This document shows positions 53,247 through 62,424 of a DNA stretch of 64,000 bases, in pieces. Numbering within the stretch: the stretch's first letter is position 1; each line of letters opens with the position of its first letter. The stretch lies in the NCBI RefSeq assembly GCF_001613795.1, contig NZ_LPVZ01000022.1, positions 1 to 64,000 of the forward strand, in the 5' to 3' direction. A program made the translations under genes and the position numbers. Under the pieces are notes generated by a model. That model searched no databases and was not told the DNA's origin. It saw only the letters and a program-made list of their open reading frames with translations. The DNA is from Thalassospira sp. MCCC 1A01148. GTDB taxonomy: Bacteria; Pseudomonadota; Alphaproteobacteria; Rhodospirillales; Thalassospiraceae.

Positions 53247-53427
53247 ATTCCCTCTCGTTCCCACGATCTCTCTCTGGCAGGTAGAGGCATTCAAGAAAAG
53301 CCGCGACCGGCCCAGAAGGCATTAGACATTCGGCGCATCCTACACAAAGCACGGCCAAGGTCAATCTGACCTGTCATAACGCGTGCAGGCGCGCTATCCT
53401 GTTGATCAAGTGTAGTATAACCGGAAA

Positions 53428-54807
53428 ATGCGTGGGGATAAGCGTTTAATGGTCGAAATTCAGAAATTGCTGGCTGACCGAACGGCGTTCTGGCGTTACG
53501 CCGTCATGCGTTTTGTTCATGACAAATCCGTGCAACGGGCGGCCGGGCTTTCCTATACGACGCTTCTGGCGATGGTGCCGTTTCTGGCGATTGCGCTGAC
53601 GGTGCTTTCTGCGTTTCCGGTCTTTGATGAGTTCAAGGACCAGATCATGAATGTGGTCCTGAACAATTTCCTGCCGGAAACCGGTGAACAGGTGACCGGC
53701 TATCTGAGTGATTTCCTGCAAAATACCGGGCAAATGACGGCGATTGGCACAATCGTTCTGGGCCTGACGGCGGTGATGTTCCTAAGCGCCATCGAAGGGG
53801 CGATGAACGATGTGTTTCGCGTTACCAGTCCGCGCAAACTGCTGTCGCGTCTCGTTGTGTTCTGGACGCTTCTGACCGTCGGGCCAATGTTGCTGGGCTT
53901 GAGTCTTTCACTGGCGTCCTACATTTTTGCCATGCGCCATCTTGTCGGCGGCGAGGTACTTGGCGGGCAGATTGGTCAGCTTACATTTCTTGCGCCATTC
54001 ATACTGTCTGCGATGGCCTTTTCCCTGCTGTTCATTGGCATGCCGAACCGCTCGGTCAGTGTTGTTGACGGGGGCGTCGGCGGGCTGGTCGCAGCAGTTC
54101 TGTTCGAGACGCTGAAAAAAGGCTTCGGGTTTTACGTCACCACCTTTCCGACCTATCAGACAATCTATGGTGCGGTCGCGATTGTCCCGATATTCCTGTT
54201 ATGGATGTATCTGACCTGGATCGTAATTCTTTTGGGGGCGCAGGTGGCGGCGGGCCGGTCCGAATGGCGGGCGGCACGTGCGGCAGGCCTGATCCCCGAT
54301 CCACGCGTTGCGGTGCCCGGCCATATGGAACGGATTATCGCCGTGCTGCGTGTGCTGGAATATTTGCAAAATTGCTTTCACGAGGCAGCCAAACCACCGA
54401 CCTATCGCAGGATGATGCGCGATGTGAAGCTGGGAGGGCGTGATCTTAACTGGGCGCTGGCCGCATTGCGGCGGCAAAAACTGATTGAACGTTCTGACAA
54501 GCATCGCTGGTTGCTGTCGGGGGATCTGTCACGCATTTCGCTGATGGATTTGATGACGCGTTTGGGGCTGTTTCTGGATTACGACCGCTTGCTGGTGGTG
54601 CAAACAGATGGTGGCTGGCCGGTTGCCATGCGCGAACGCCTGATCGAGCTTGAGAAAAAGCGTGAGACGGTTCTGGATGTGAAGGTTGGCGAACTGCTTG
54701 ATACGCCGCGTCCCGAAGACAAGATCCCCGAGCAGATCAAGAAAGACCCTGATCAGGACAAGGGCGGCGATATCGACGAGAAAGAGATCAGCAACGCCAT
54801 GAACTAG
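53428..54807 (+). CDS. YihY/BrkB-family inner-membrane protein (UPF0761)
   Basis: A 459-residue membrane protein with six hydrophobic segments between about 30 and 280, including AAGLSYTTLLAMVPFLAIAL and LWMYLTWIVILLGAQVAA, typical of the YihY/virulence factor BrkB family. The C-terminal 150 residues are a cytoplasmic winged-helix-like region. Transport or enzyme function is not established in the family. Start ATG 53428; ATG 53449 is an alternative. It is divergent from fabI. Confidence 0.88.
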   Translation: MRGDKRLMVEIQKLLADRTAFWRYAVMRFVHDKSVQRAAGLSYTTLLAMVPFLAIALTVLSAFPVFDEFKDQIMNVVLNNFLPETGEQVTGYLSDFLQNTGQMTAIGTIVLGLTAVMFLSAIEGAMNDVFRVTSPRKLLSRLVVFWTLLTVGPMLLGLSLSLASYIFAMRHLVGGEVLGGQIGQLTFLAPFILSAMAFSLLFIGMPNRSVSVVDGGVGGLVAAVLFETLKKGFGFYVTTFPTYQTIYGAVAIVPIFLLWMYLTWIVILLGAQVAAGRSEWRAARAAGLIPDPRVAVPGHMERIIAVLRVLEYLQNCFHEAAKPPTYRRMMRDVKLGGRDLNWALAALRRQKLIERSDKHRWLLSGDLSRISLMDLMTRLGLFLDYDRLLVVQTDGGWPVAMRERLIELEKKRETVLDVKVGELLDTPRPEDKIPEQIKKDPDQDKGGDIDEKEISNAMN

Positions 54808-54839
54808 CGACTGGTCTGCCAATTCGGCGGAACATGTTC

Positions 54840-56183
54840 CTAGTCGTTGGGGGTGTGTGCCCTGGCGCTGGTCATTTCCACGCGGATCGGTGCGTCGCCG
54901 CTGCGCAGGTGCAGGTCGCGTTGCGGGAACGGGATTTCGATATTGTGTTCGATAAAGGCATCCCAGACATTGAGCAAAACTTCGCTGATGACGTTGCCGC
55001 GTCCATTTTGCGGATCGTTGATCCAGAAACGGATTTCAAGATCGACCGAGTTATCCCCAAAACCGCGCATCAGGGTGTTGGGACCCGGGTTGTCCTGCAC
55101 GCGGGGGCATTTTGCCGCCGCCTGGTTGCATAGCTTGATCGCAAGGTGAGGGTCACAGTTATAGGAAATTCCGACCGGCACTTTCAGGCGCAGCTTGACG
55201 TCCGAGTGGCTCCAGTTTTCGACCTGATTGGTGATCAGGTCTTCGTTCGGGATCAGAAATTCCGTACCATCGCGGGTACGAACGGCGGTGTAACGCGCGC
55301 CCAGTGACTGAATCCAGCCAAAGGTATCGCCAATCGCAATGACGTCGCCGGGCTTTATCGATCGGTCGAGCAACAGGATCACGCCGCTGATCAGGTTGGC
55401 GAAAATGCGTTGCAGACCAAACCCGATCCCGACACCAACCGCACCACCAAACACGGCAAGTGCAGTCAGGTCGACACCCATGGTCGAAAGCGCAAACAGA
55501 ACCGCGATCGACAGCAATACAAGCTTGAGAAGCTTTGCCATCAGAACCTGAACCGATGGGGTCAGGTGATGGACCTTGCGGATGCGTTGTTCAAACAGGC
55601 GCGAGGCAAAGGATGCCACCCACAGCAAAACCGCAAGGGATAAAATGGCCTTGAGAATGCCATAGACCGATATGCGGAACTCGCCAATATTAAGCGCCAG
55701 CCCGTCGAGAATTTCGATTCCGGGATCAAGCCAGCCGACAATGTTAAGCGCCGCCAAAGTCCATGCAACGGCGGCAATGGTGCGTGACCAAACCGGGTCA
55801 TTGACGATGGCTGCGGCCAGACGAATGACAATCCACGCATTTAGAAGACTTGCAACCAGCCGAACAACGTTATGGCGATAGCCCGCCTGAATGGCGATCG
55901 CGTCAATCAACCAAATCGTGATGACCAGAATAAGCGGAAAAGCCAAGCTCGGCAGAACCTTGGCAAAGCGACGAAACCCGGCATAGGGCAAAAGCGGCTT
56001 CCAGTCCTGCAAGCGCGCGAGAAGCGACGCCAGCCGACGGCGCAGCAAAAAGGCCGGGATGGTGGCAAGCAGGCAGGCGGCAATCTGGATCAGGATCGGG
56101 ACCAGCAGGACATTTGCGGAAAGCCAGGCGATTGCCTGTTCAAGCCATTGCAAATAGATGTCCGGGTTGCTGAGCTGTTCCAT
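54840..56183 (-). CDS. MscS-family mechanosensitive channel
   Basis: A 447-residue membrane protein. Several N-terminal helices precede the conserved TM3-like pore helix and beta domain: FGGAVGVGIGFGLQRIFANLISGVILLLDRSIKPGDVI is the MscS signature (for example IGFGLQRIFANLISG). The beta domain follows with GARYTAVRTRDGTEFLIPNEDLI. Start: AAGGGG lies 4 nt before ATG 56183; the frame opens at 56219. It releases solutes on hypo-osmotic shock. Confidence 0.92.
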   Translation of the reverse strand: MEQLSNPDIYLQWLEQAIAWLSANVLLVPILIQIAACLLATIPAFLLRRRLASLLARLQDWKPLLPYAGFRRFAKVLPSLAFPLILVITIWLIDAIAIQAGYRHNVVRLVASLLNAWIVIRLAAAIVNDPVWSRTIAAVAWTLAALNIVGWLDPGIEILDGLALNIGEFRISVYGILKAILSLAVLLWVASFASRLFEQRIRKVHHLTPSVQVLMAKLLKLVLLSIAVLFALSTMGVDLTALAVFGGAVGVGIGFGLQRIFANLISGVILLLDRSIKPGDVIAIGDTFGWIQSLGARYTAVRTRDGTEFLIPNEDLITNQVENWSHSDVKLRLKVPVGISYNCDPHLAIKLCNQAAAKCPRVQDNPGPNTLMRGFGDNSVDLEIRFWINDPQNGRGNVISEVLLNVWDAFIEHNIEIPFPQRDLHLRSGDAPIRVEMTSARAHTPND

Positions 56184-56334
56184 ATTGCCCCTTATGATCG
56201 GTTGCGTTCTTTGCGACAAAGCCCGTTAGATTCTGCCCCTAAAACAATATGGTAACACGGAACGGGATTAACAGGCACCTCTCAACACAGGGTCTTTTGT
56301 GCAGCCTGACCCCGGCTGCCAACGGGCCAAGAAA

Positions 56335-56356
56335 AAAGCCGGCGAATGCCGGCTTT
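56335..56356 (-). terminator. Terminator of the DnaJ-like gene
   Basis: AAAGCCGGC pairs with GCCGGCTTT around GAAT, with a T run on the minus strand. Confidence 0.88.
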
Positions 56357-56367
56357 GGATTGATGGG

Positions 56368-57297
56368 TTAGCGCGCCTTGTAGGGGTGCTTTTCAGACCA
56401 TTCCCTGATGAACTCGATCAATTCATCATCGCGTTCTTCGGGCAACTTCACCGTCAGGTGAACATATTGATCACCGCGTTTGTTGCCCCGGTCATAGGGC
56501 GCACCCTTGCCACGCAGGCGCAGTTTGGTGCCGCTGTTGGCGTTGGCAGGCAGCTTCATGTTGACCTTGCCATCGACGATCGGCACTTCGATGGAGCCCC
56601 CCAGAATGGCTTCAGGCAGGCTGATTGCCAGATCACAATGGATGTCATTGCCTTCGCGCCGGAAGGTTTTGTCCGGATGGACATGCAGCTTGATCAGGGC
56701 GTCACCAGCTTCGCCACCATTCATGCCCGCCATGCCCTGACCTTTCAGGCGCAGGGTCTGTTCGTTCTCGCTTCCGGGCGGAATGCGGACTTCAAGGCTT
56801 TTGCCACTGGCAAGATTGATGCGTTTGGTCGTGCCAAGGATGGCCTCGGCAAAATCAAGGCTGAGCTCATAAGAGATATTCGGGCCTTTGACCTTTTTGG
56901 GTTTGCGTTCCCCGCCAAAGCCACCAAAACCGCCGCCGCCAGATCGGCCGCGCCCCTTGCCAAAAATCTCGTCAAAGATGTCTTCGGCATTGGCACCGGA
57001 AAAGCCGAACGGGTCTCCGCCCGCAAAGCCACCACCGGCGTGTCCGCCACCGCCACGGGCAAACGGGCTGGTTTCGCGGCCATCGGCGTCGATTTCACCG
57101 TTGTCGAACTTCTTGCGGCGTTCCGCATCCCCCAGCAGGTGATAGGCGCTTGATACCTTTTTGAAGCGTTCTTCGATTTTGGCATCGCCCGGATTGACAT
57201 CAGGGTGAAGTTCACGCGCCAGTTTGCGATAGGCCTTTTTGATTTCTTCCTGACTGGCGTTTTTGGCAACGCCAAGTGTCTTGTAGGGATCCTGCAT
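56368..57297 (-). CDS. DnaJ C-terminal domain protein (CbpA-like co-chaperone)
   Basis: A 309-residue J-domain co-chaperone. The HPD motif is at 31-33 (ARELHPDVNPGD), followed by a glycine/phenylalanine-rich stretch (about 75-125, with FARGGGGHAGGGFAGGDPFGFSG) and two C-terminal substrate-binding domains (LEVRIPPGSENEQTLRLKGQGM; VEVPIVDGKVNMKLPANANSGTKLRLRGKG). The cysteine zinc-finger of full DnaJ is absent, so CbpA type. It activates DnaK. Located near pdxH, as in many alphaproteobacteria. Confidence 0.93.
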   Translation of the reverse strand: MQDPYKTLGVAKNASQEEIKKAYRKLARELHPDVNPGDAKIEERFKKVSSAYHLLGDAERRKKFDNGEIDADGRETSPFARGGGGHAGGGFAGGDPFGFSGANAEDIFDEIFGKGRGRSGGGGFGGFGGERKPKKVKGPNISYELSLDFAEAILGTTKRINLASGKSLEVRIPPGSENEQTLRLKGQGMAGMNGGEAGDALIKLHVHPDKTFRREGNDIHCDLAISLPEAILGGSIEVPIVDGKVNMKLPANANSGTKLRLRGKGAPYDRGNKRGDQYVHLTVKLPEERDDELIEFIREWSEKHPYKAR

Positions 57298-57513
57298 TTA
57301 CTGACCGGTTCCAGAAACTAAAAGCACGTTATGTGATTTGGATGTTGTGTTCATTATTAGATCATGCGCCGCAAAAGATGAACCTTTTTGCCGCATCTGA
57401 TCCGAAACAATGAGATTTCGTGGGCAGAACGCCCGATCCGAACAGCAGATATGAAAAGGCGGCGCTGATCGCAAGGACCGCACCGCCTGTCATTTCAGAT
57501 TTTTTGACGGGTC

Positions 57514-57990
57514 TTAGTTCACGACCTGCCAGCTGCCATCGGGTTTGCGGCATGCGGTGCCATAGGCGGTTTCTTCCTGACCGCCAATCATCACCGTTTG
57601 CTGGTATTCACGGCAATATTCCTGAGTTTCGGGTTTCTGATAGGTGCGGGTCGGGGTTACCGTGCCCTGAACGCCCGTATCGGGGTTTTGCCAGGTGGTG
57701 GTTTCACCGGTCGGCGCAGCTTCAAGCGTACGCTGGGTGCTTTGGGCCATGATGGCGCGGTCGGCATTATCAAGTGATCTGCCGACTTCGCTGCCGATAA
57801 AGGCACCGGCGAGTGTCCCAAGTGCCACGCCAACAAGCTGGCCGCTGCCCTTGCCGAACTGCGCACCCGCAACGGCGCCGCCAACGGCGCCCAGAAGTGT
57901 GCCTGCTGTCTGTTTCTGACCCTGGTCCTGAGCACAGCCAGCGATAAAGGCGGTCATGACGACCGGAATAACGATCTGACGGAATTTCAT
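57514..57990 (-). CDS. RT0821/Lpp0805-like surface lipoprotein (17-kDa antigen-like)
   Basis: A 158-residue lipoprotein with a signal peptide ending in a lipobox-like IAGCAQD (Cys19) and two glycine-zipper repeats (LLGAVGGAVAGAQFG; ALGTLAGAFIGSEVGRSLDNADR) as in the rickettsial 17-kDa antigen and RT0821/Lpp0805 families. The C-terminal part is YCREYQQTV...AYGTACRKPDGSWQVV, the typical end. An outer-membrane lipoprotein is expected. The frame extends far upstream (58524) but has no ribosome site there. ATG 57990 is preferred. Confidence 0.88.
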   Translation of the reverse strand: MKFRQIVIPVVMTAFIAGCAQDQGQKQTAGTLLGAVGGAVAGAQFGKGSGQLVGVALGTLAGAFIGSEVGRSLDNADRAIMAQSTQRTLEAAPTGETTTWQNPDTGVQGTVTPTRTYQKPETQEYCREYQQTVMIGGQEETAYGTACRKPDGSWQVVN

Positions 57991-58136
57991 GTTTAATTTG
58001 CCCATCTTGTCTTTACAGTCCCAACCGATATGCTTTGGGTTTATATGTTGATCCAACGTTGTCGCTGCCACCGTAGTTCCGAAATAAATGTTTCTCACGG
58101 CAACAGACCCAATCAGCCAAAGGAATTCCTTTTGCA

Positions 58137-58757
58137 ATGAACGAAAAAAATGCGCCGAAAATGGGGCATGAACCCCACGAAGCCCCGTTTGACATGTTTG
58201 AAACGTGGTTTTCTGACGCCAAAAAGGCCGAAGATGCCTATCCGGATGCAATGACACTGGCGACTGCGGATGCGCAAGGTCGCCCGTCGGCCCGTATCGT
58301 CCTGCTAAAGGGTTTCGATACGCGCGGCTTTGTTTTCTACACCAATTATGAAAGCCGCAAGGGCGATCAGTTGGCCGAGAACGGCTATGCCGCCCTTTGT
58401 TTTCATTGGAAAACGCTTGAAAGATGCGTGCGCATCGAAGGCAAGGTTGCCAAAGTCGATGCCAGCGAGTCAGACGAGTATTTTGCATCGCGCCCGCGTG
58501 GCAGCCAATTGGGTGCCTGGGCATCCATTCAGTCCCGCCCGATGAGCGGCCGGTTCGATCTTGAAAAGCGGGTTGCCGAATTCACTGCAAAGTTTGGTCT
58601 TGGCAAAGTGCCGCGCCCTGATCATTGGGGCGGGTTCCGGCTTGTGCCTGACCGTATTGAATTCTGGGCAGAAGGGAAATTCCGCCTTCATGACCGCAAA
58701 CTGTTCACCCGTGATGATGCGGACAGTGGCTGGAATACCCAGAAGCTGTTTCCGTAA
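58137..58757 (+). CDS. pdxH: Pyridoxamine 5'-phosphate oxidase
   Basis: Makes pyridoxal 5'-phosphate from pyridoxine or pyridoxamine phosphate with FMN. The 206-residue protein has the FMN-binding RIVLLKGFDTRGFVFYTNYESRKGDQL region and the C-terminal GGFRLVPDRIEFWAEGKFRLHDR motif (E. coli 218 residues). It is divergent from the surface lipoprotein gene and followed by a strong terminator at 58783-58818. Confidence 0.95.
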   Translation: MNEKNAPKMGHEPHEAPFDMFETWFSDAKKAEDAYPDAMTLATADAQGRPSARIVLLKGFDTRGFVFYTNYESRKGDQLAENGYAALCFHWKTLERCVRIEGKVAKVDASESDEYFASRPRGSQLGAWASIQSRPMSGRFDLEKRVAEFTAKFGLGKVPRPDHWGGFRLVPDRIEFWAEGKFRLHDRKLFTRDDADSGWNTQKLFP

Positions 58758-58782
58758 GGGTAGGTCGGAAAACACAAACGCA

Positions 58783-58818
58783 AAAACGCACAAGGCGACA
58801 GAGTCTTGTGCGTTTTTT
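58783..58818. terminator. Bidirectional terminator after pdxH
   Basis: AAAAACGCACAAG pairs with CTTGTGCGTTTTT around a 9-nt loop. It ends pdxH and the convergent ArsR gene at 58840. Confidence 0.88.
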
Positions 58819-58839
58819 GTTTTCTGGTCGAGGTGAAGT

Positions 58840-59148
58840 TTACGCCGCCGGTTCCGGGGGACAGAAGGTGTCTTGCAGCACGGCAATGATTTTCATGATG
58901 TCCGGATTGGCCAGAGAATAGTAAATGGTTTGCGCATCACGGCGGGTTTTTACCAGCCCTTCGCGGCGCAGCCGTGCAAGATGTTGCGACAGGGCGGATT
59001 GTTTGATGCCCAGTTCATTTTCCAGCGTGCCGACGGATTTTTCTGTATCCCCAAGCGAGCACAGAATAAGCAAGCGCCATTCATTGCCAAGCGTCTTGAG
59101 AAATTCAGCAGCTTCACGTGCGTTTTCGTGCAGTGCGTTGTAGTCCAT
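58840..59148 (-). CDS. ArsR-family regulator of the BigR/SqrR type (paralogue)
   Basis: A 102-residue paralogue of the ArsR protein at 30571-30888: the same RLLILC...EKSVG, QSALSQHLARLRREGLVKTRR and TIYYSL patterns, and cysteines at the same positions, 30 and 96. These match the persulfide-sensing cysteines of BigR/SqrR. The frame opens at 59220, but ATG 59148 starts at the family N-terminus. It is divergent from the Usp gene, 320 nt away, which is a likely target along with itself. Confidence 0.88.
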   Translation of the reverse strand: MDYNALHENAREAAEFLKTLGNEWRLLILCSLGDTEKSVGTLENELGIKQSALSQHLARLRREGLVKTRRDAQTIYYSLANPDIMKIIAVLQDTFCPPEPAA

Positions 59149-59468
59149 CCGCGAGTAACCCCGTTCTTTTCGCCGCACGCCAGATCGATTTTTCGCCTTG
59201 TGCGCCCGGACCCTACCCAAGAGAATAATTTCCCGATTATCAAAGCGTCATCGTAATCACTGGCAATCATGTTACAATCATTTTGTGCGCGGTTGATCTA
59301 GAAATTCCCAACCGGCATCAACAAAATATAAGAATAATAATAACTTTCGCAATTTTTTGATCTTGAACAAAGAATACCAAGGCAAGAGATCTCACACTGC
59401 TTGGGAATATGGTCATCATCAGTCCGGATTTCGAGCAGGCTCAATGACCGGGCGGACAGGCGGGAGTA
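59149..59468. other. 320-nt divergent intergenic region between arsR and usp
   Basis: AT-rich. Holds an FNR/FixK-like box (59357-59370) and several TTGAT/ATCAA-like half sites. I see no ORF or RNA. It should carry the promoters of the ArsR gene and the universal stress protein gene. Confidence 0.5.
59357..59370 (+). promoter_or_regulatory. FNR/FixK-like box upstream of the universal stress gene
   Basis: TTGATCTTGAACAA matches the TTGAT-N4-ATCAA consensus except for one base in the second half. It lies about 99 nt upstream of the Usp start, suggesting oxygen control. Confidence 0.55.
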
Positions 59469-60332
59469 ATGAAAATGGCAATTCGCACAATTCTGGCACC
59501 GGTATCAGGCACGGCGATTGACGAACGTGTAATGACAACGGCCTTCAAGGTAGCCAAAACGTTTGATGCCCATCTTGAGGCGCTATTCGTTGCTGCCGAA
59601 CCACAGGACGCCATCCCGATCGTTGGCGAGGGTATGTCGGGCCTGATCATCGAAGAAATGATTCAGGCTGCTGCAAACGAAACAGAAAAGCGCGAGGCAT
59701 CGGGCAAGGCATCGTTTCAGGCGGCCGTGAAGGAGTCCGGGTTTGAGGAAATCAACACGCCAAACGCCGATGCCAAACCGTCCTGCACCTGGCGCAAGGA
59801 TAGCGGGCGCGAGGACGAAACAGTTGCCCGCCGCGGGCGCCTTTTTGATTTGGTGGTGATTGGCCGCGATCCAAAGGAAGCATCCGCATCGCTGACCTTT
59901 GACGCAGCCTTGATGGAAACGGGTCGCCCGATCCTTGTTGCCCCGGAACGCACGCCTGAAAAAATTGGTGAAAAAGTCATGATCGCCTGGAATGGCGGGA
60001 TTGAGGCGGCGCGCGCGGTGACTTCGGCCATGCCAATGTTGCGCAATGCCAAGGAAGTCACAATTGTCAGCGTCGGAGAGGTCCCGTATGGCCGTGCATG
60101 CGCCAAGGCCCTGGCCGAACAGTTCAGCTGGCACGGAGTCGATGCGAACGTGGTCGAGAGTGCCGAAACCGGACAAGTTGCTAATACCTTGATTTCCGAG
60201 GCAGAAAAATGCGGCGCTGATACGATTGTTCTGGGCGCTTACAGCCATTCACGTTTCAAGGAAATGATCCTTGGCGGTGTGACGCAGGATATGCTGTCAA
60301 AATGTGCTTTGCCGCTTTGGATAATGCATTAA
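59469..60332 (+). CDS. Universal stress protein with two Usp domains
   Basis: A 287-residue protein with two tandem Usp domains. The N-terminal copy starts IRTILAPVSGTAID and runs to about 155, the second starts EKVMIAWNGGIEAARAV near 171 and ends at VTQDMLSKCALPLWIMH. The second domain has the canonical nucleotide-binding-type GAYSHSRFKEMILGGVT. Length suggests a fused dimer. The gene is divergent from a BigR-like regulator and preceded by an FNR-like box, which fits an oxygen- or sulfide-responsive role. A terminator follows at 60398-60428. Confidence 0.9.
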   Translation: MKMAIRTILAPVSGTAIDERVMTTAFKVAKTFDAHLEALFVAAEPQDAIPIVGEGMSGLIIEEMIQAAANETEKREASGKASFQAAVKESGFEEINTPNADAKPSCTWRKDSGREDETVARRGRLFDLVVIGRDPKEASASLTFDAALMETGRPILVAPERTPEKIGEKVMIAWNGGIEAARAVTSAMPMLRNAKEVTIVSVGEVPYGRACAKALAEQFSWHGVDANVVESAETGQVANTLISEAEKCGADTIVLGAYSHSRFKEMILGGVTQDMLSKCALPLWIMH

Positions 60333-60397
60333 CGCGAAGGTCATCTTAAGCGTTTGATATCGCGAAATTAAATTACCTATCTATTGGTATATTGCTG

Positions 60398-60428
60398 AAA
60401 AGGCGTACTTTTGTACGCCTTTTTTTTG
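60398..60428 (+). terminator. Terminator of the universal stress gene
   Basis: AAAAGGCGTAC pairs with GTACGCCTTTT around TTTT, followed by a run of T. Confidence 0.9.
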
Positions 60429-60539
60429 TTGCATGCGCGAAGAAATCACGACAGGGTTACAGAAACCTTACAAAGACGAAACCCCGATAAACGAGGCGTT
60501 TCGCACCGAGGAAAAGAAACGTCTGGCAGGGGAATTCCC

Positions 60540-60725
60540 ATGTTGTCTCTACGCGATATCATTGATTTCGCTTCCATGTCCGAGGATCTGGCACAGGAAC
60601 TCAACAATCCGAATGTTGGCCTGCCCGATCTTGGCGCGGTGGTTGCCGGTCATACCGGTCTTGGCGGTGCATTGCGTGCATGCAGTGCAACACCATGTGC
60701 TGCAAATGACATTGAAAGCGACTAA
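60540..60725 (+). CDS. 61-residue hypothetical peptide with GG-type leader-like end and Cys/Ser/Thr-rich C-terminus
   Basis: ATG 60540 to TAA 60725 encodes 61 residues. AGGGGA lies 6 nt upstream. The first 40 residues are acidic and alpha-helical (SLRDIIDFASMSEDLAQEL), then GLGGALRACSATPC, a Gly-Gly followed by a short segment with Cys, Ser, Thr and Cys. This resembles the plan of a leader-core precursor peptide, but no modification enzyme or peptidase transporter is adjacent, so it may simply be a small conserved protein. Codon use is normal for the window. Confidence in coding is moderate, and in RiPP identity low. Confidence 0.5.
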   Translation: MLSLRDIIDFASMSEDLAQELNNPNVGLPDLGAVVAGHTGLGGALRACSATPCAANDIESD

Positions 60726-60771
60726 GACCAAGCGGCGTTAACCCGTTCTTTGTGGGGCCGTGTGGTATTTC

Positions 60772-61449
60772 TTAGTTTGAAAACAAATCAATCTGGTTTG
60801 TTGTCTGATCGGTTCGGGCCGGGTCAGCCGGGTCTTCGTACCATGAAAGAACATGGTCGGGCAGCGGGCCCAGCATGTAAGCCAAATCAGCGAAGTCAAT
60901 CTGTGGATCAAGCCAGTCACCCAGATGGTTGGGGCCGATCACGGTCGGCATTCTGTTGTGAATGTGGGCAATCGCGCCTGATGGCGCGCAGGTGATGATG
61001 GTGGCCTCTCGCCCGTTTTCCAGTCCGGCAAACAGAAACGGTTGATGATCGGGCAGGGTGATGCGGTTCTTGTGCTTGGTCGTGCCATCCTTGCGCCATT
61101 CGTACCATCCATTTGCCGGGATCAGGCAGCGACGGTTCAAAAGTGGCCGGAAGGTCGGTTTATCGATCACGGTTTCGGCGCGCGCGTTGATCATCGGGCT
61201 GTTCAGCCCTGCGACACTCAGCCCCCAATATCGAATGGCCGCCTTGTGATGGGGCAGGATAACGGCAATCGGGTCTGTTGGCCGGCGCGTGCCTGTCAGG
61301 CTGTCAAAGGCGGTTTCTTCATCCTCGTCATCTGTGGTGGCCTCATTCAGACCGTCGGGCAGGGGCATGCGAAGGATGTCTTCCATTTCCAGACCAAGCT
61401 GAACCTGAAAGGCCCGAATATCACTGTTCAGATCAAAGCGGCTGCACAT
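60772..61449 (-). CDS. SRAP domain protein (YedK/HMCES-like abasic-site crosslinker)
   Basis: A 225-residue SOS-response-associated peptidase-fold protein that covalently caps abasic sites in single-stranded DNA via Cys2. The catalytic set is present: Cys2 (MCSRF), Asn88 (INAR), Glu117 (GWYEW) and His162/His164 (HIHNRMP). Start ATG 61449 puts Cys at position 2, while the frame opens at 61461. An acidic insertion (about 36-60, DDEDEE) is specific to this protein. Same strand as no near neighbour; divergent from the SDR gene. Confidence 0.92.
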   Translation of the reverse strand: MCSRFDLNSDIRAFQVQLGLEMEDILRMPLPDGLNEATTDDEDEETAFDSLTGTRRPTDPIAVILPHHKAAIRYWGLSVAGLNSPMINARAETVIDKPTFRPLLNRRCLIPANGWYEWRKDGTTKHKNRITLPDHQPFLFAGLENGREATIITCAPSGAIAHIHNRMPTVIGPNHLGDWLDPQIDFADLAYMLGPLPDHVLSWYEDPADPARTDQTTNQIDLFSN

Positions 61450-61653
61450 GTTTTTGCCCATGGTAAACAGATGTAAAACATAGCGTGTTTCGCATGCCTT
61501 GCCAAATCTCGACAGGGCAGCCTATATCGCGTTGGTGATCGCAGAAAAATCATACGTGACAAGGGTTTTCCTTCGATGGGGAAGCCCTGCGATGCTATAA
61601 GAAAACCAGCAAAACTCTGTTTGCGCGCATATCATGTGAAGTGAGTAGACCTA

Positions 61654-62397
61654 ATGAGCAGCAATGCCCCGAAAACAATCGTCCTGACAGGTGCCAGCCG
61701 TGGTATCGGCCATGTCACGGTCGGATATTTTGCCAAACGTGGCTGGCGGGTGATTTGCTGTTCACGCGAAGCCCCGCCGCCCAGTTGCCCGCGCGATCCG
61801 GCCCAGGGTATTCACATCCGTGCTGATTTGTCCAAACCGGCAGAAGTCGAAGAGTTTATCAACGAGGCCAATGAGGTGCTGGGCGATGATCCTTTGCATG
61901 CGCTGGTTAACAATGCCGGTGTGTCGCCCAAGACGCCGTACAAGGAGCGGCTTGGCTGCCTGAATGGCGATATTGCCGCCTGGCGGGATGTGTTTGAGCT
62001 CAACTTCTTTACCCCGCTGACCCTGGCGCGTGGATTTGCATCCGCATTACACCGGGGCAAGGGGGCGGTTTGCAACATCACCTCGATTGCGGGGCATTAC
62101 GTCCATCCATTTGCCGGATCGGCCTATTCGACGTCCAAAGCCGCTCTTTCCGGCCTGACGCGCGAAATGGCGGTCGAATTCGCCGAACTTGGTGTTCGCG
62201 TGAATGCTGTCGCACCGGGCGAAATCAAGACAGACATGATTTCCCCGGAATATGAGGCCCTTGTGCCGCGCATTCCAATGAACCGTATGGGCACGCCCGA
62301 GGACGTGGCGGCCGCAGTGCATTATCTTGTGGGGGAGGACAGCAGTTATGTCACCGGCACAGAGATCTTTGTCACTGGCGGGCAGCATTTGTACTAA
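61654..62397 (+). CDS. Short-chain dehydrogenase/reductase
   Basis: A 247-residue classical SDR with the cofactor loop TGASRGIGH near 11-19, NNAGVSP, a Ser-Tyr-Lys active site (SIAG...YSTSKAAL) and the ending YVTGTEIFVTGGQHLY. Substrate unknown; 3-oxoacyl-reductase-like. Monocistronic, divergent from the SRAP gene and convergent with the GNAT gene. Confidence 0.9.
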   Translation: MSSNAPKTIVLTGASRGIGHVTVGYFAKRGWRVICCSREAPPPSCPRDPAQGIHIRADLSKPAEVEEFINEANEVLGDDPLHALVNNAGVSPKTPYKERLGCLNGDIAAWRDVFELNFFTPLTLARGFASALHRGKGAVCNITSIAGHYVHPFAGSAYSTSKAALSGLTREMAVEFAELGVRVNAVAPGEIKTDMISPEYEALVPRIPMNRMGTPEDVAAAVHYLVGEDSSYVTGTEIFVTGGQHLY

Positions 62398-62424
62398 GCA
62401 GACACACTGGTCACAGACAGATGG

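Noticed and set aside
57991..58524. Upstream extension of the 17-kDa-antigen-like gene
   Set aside because: The extension overlaps pdxH on the other strand and adds a non-homologous, Arg/His/Pro-rich N-terminus. The signal peptide starts at 57990.
60433..60741. 102-residue open frame overlapping the 61-residue peptide
   Set aside because: It has no ribosome site, begins inside the terminator region and its second half is Cys/Pro/Leu-rich out-of-frame sequence; the 60540 start has a good ribosome site.
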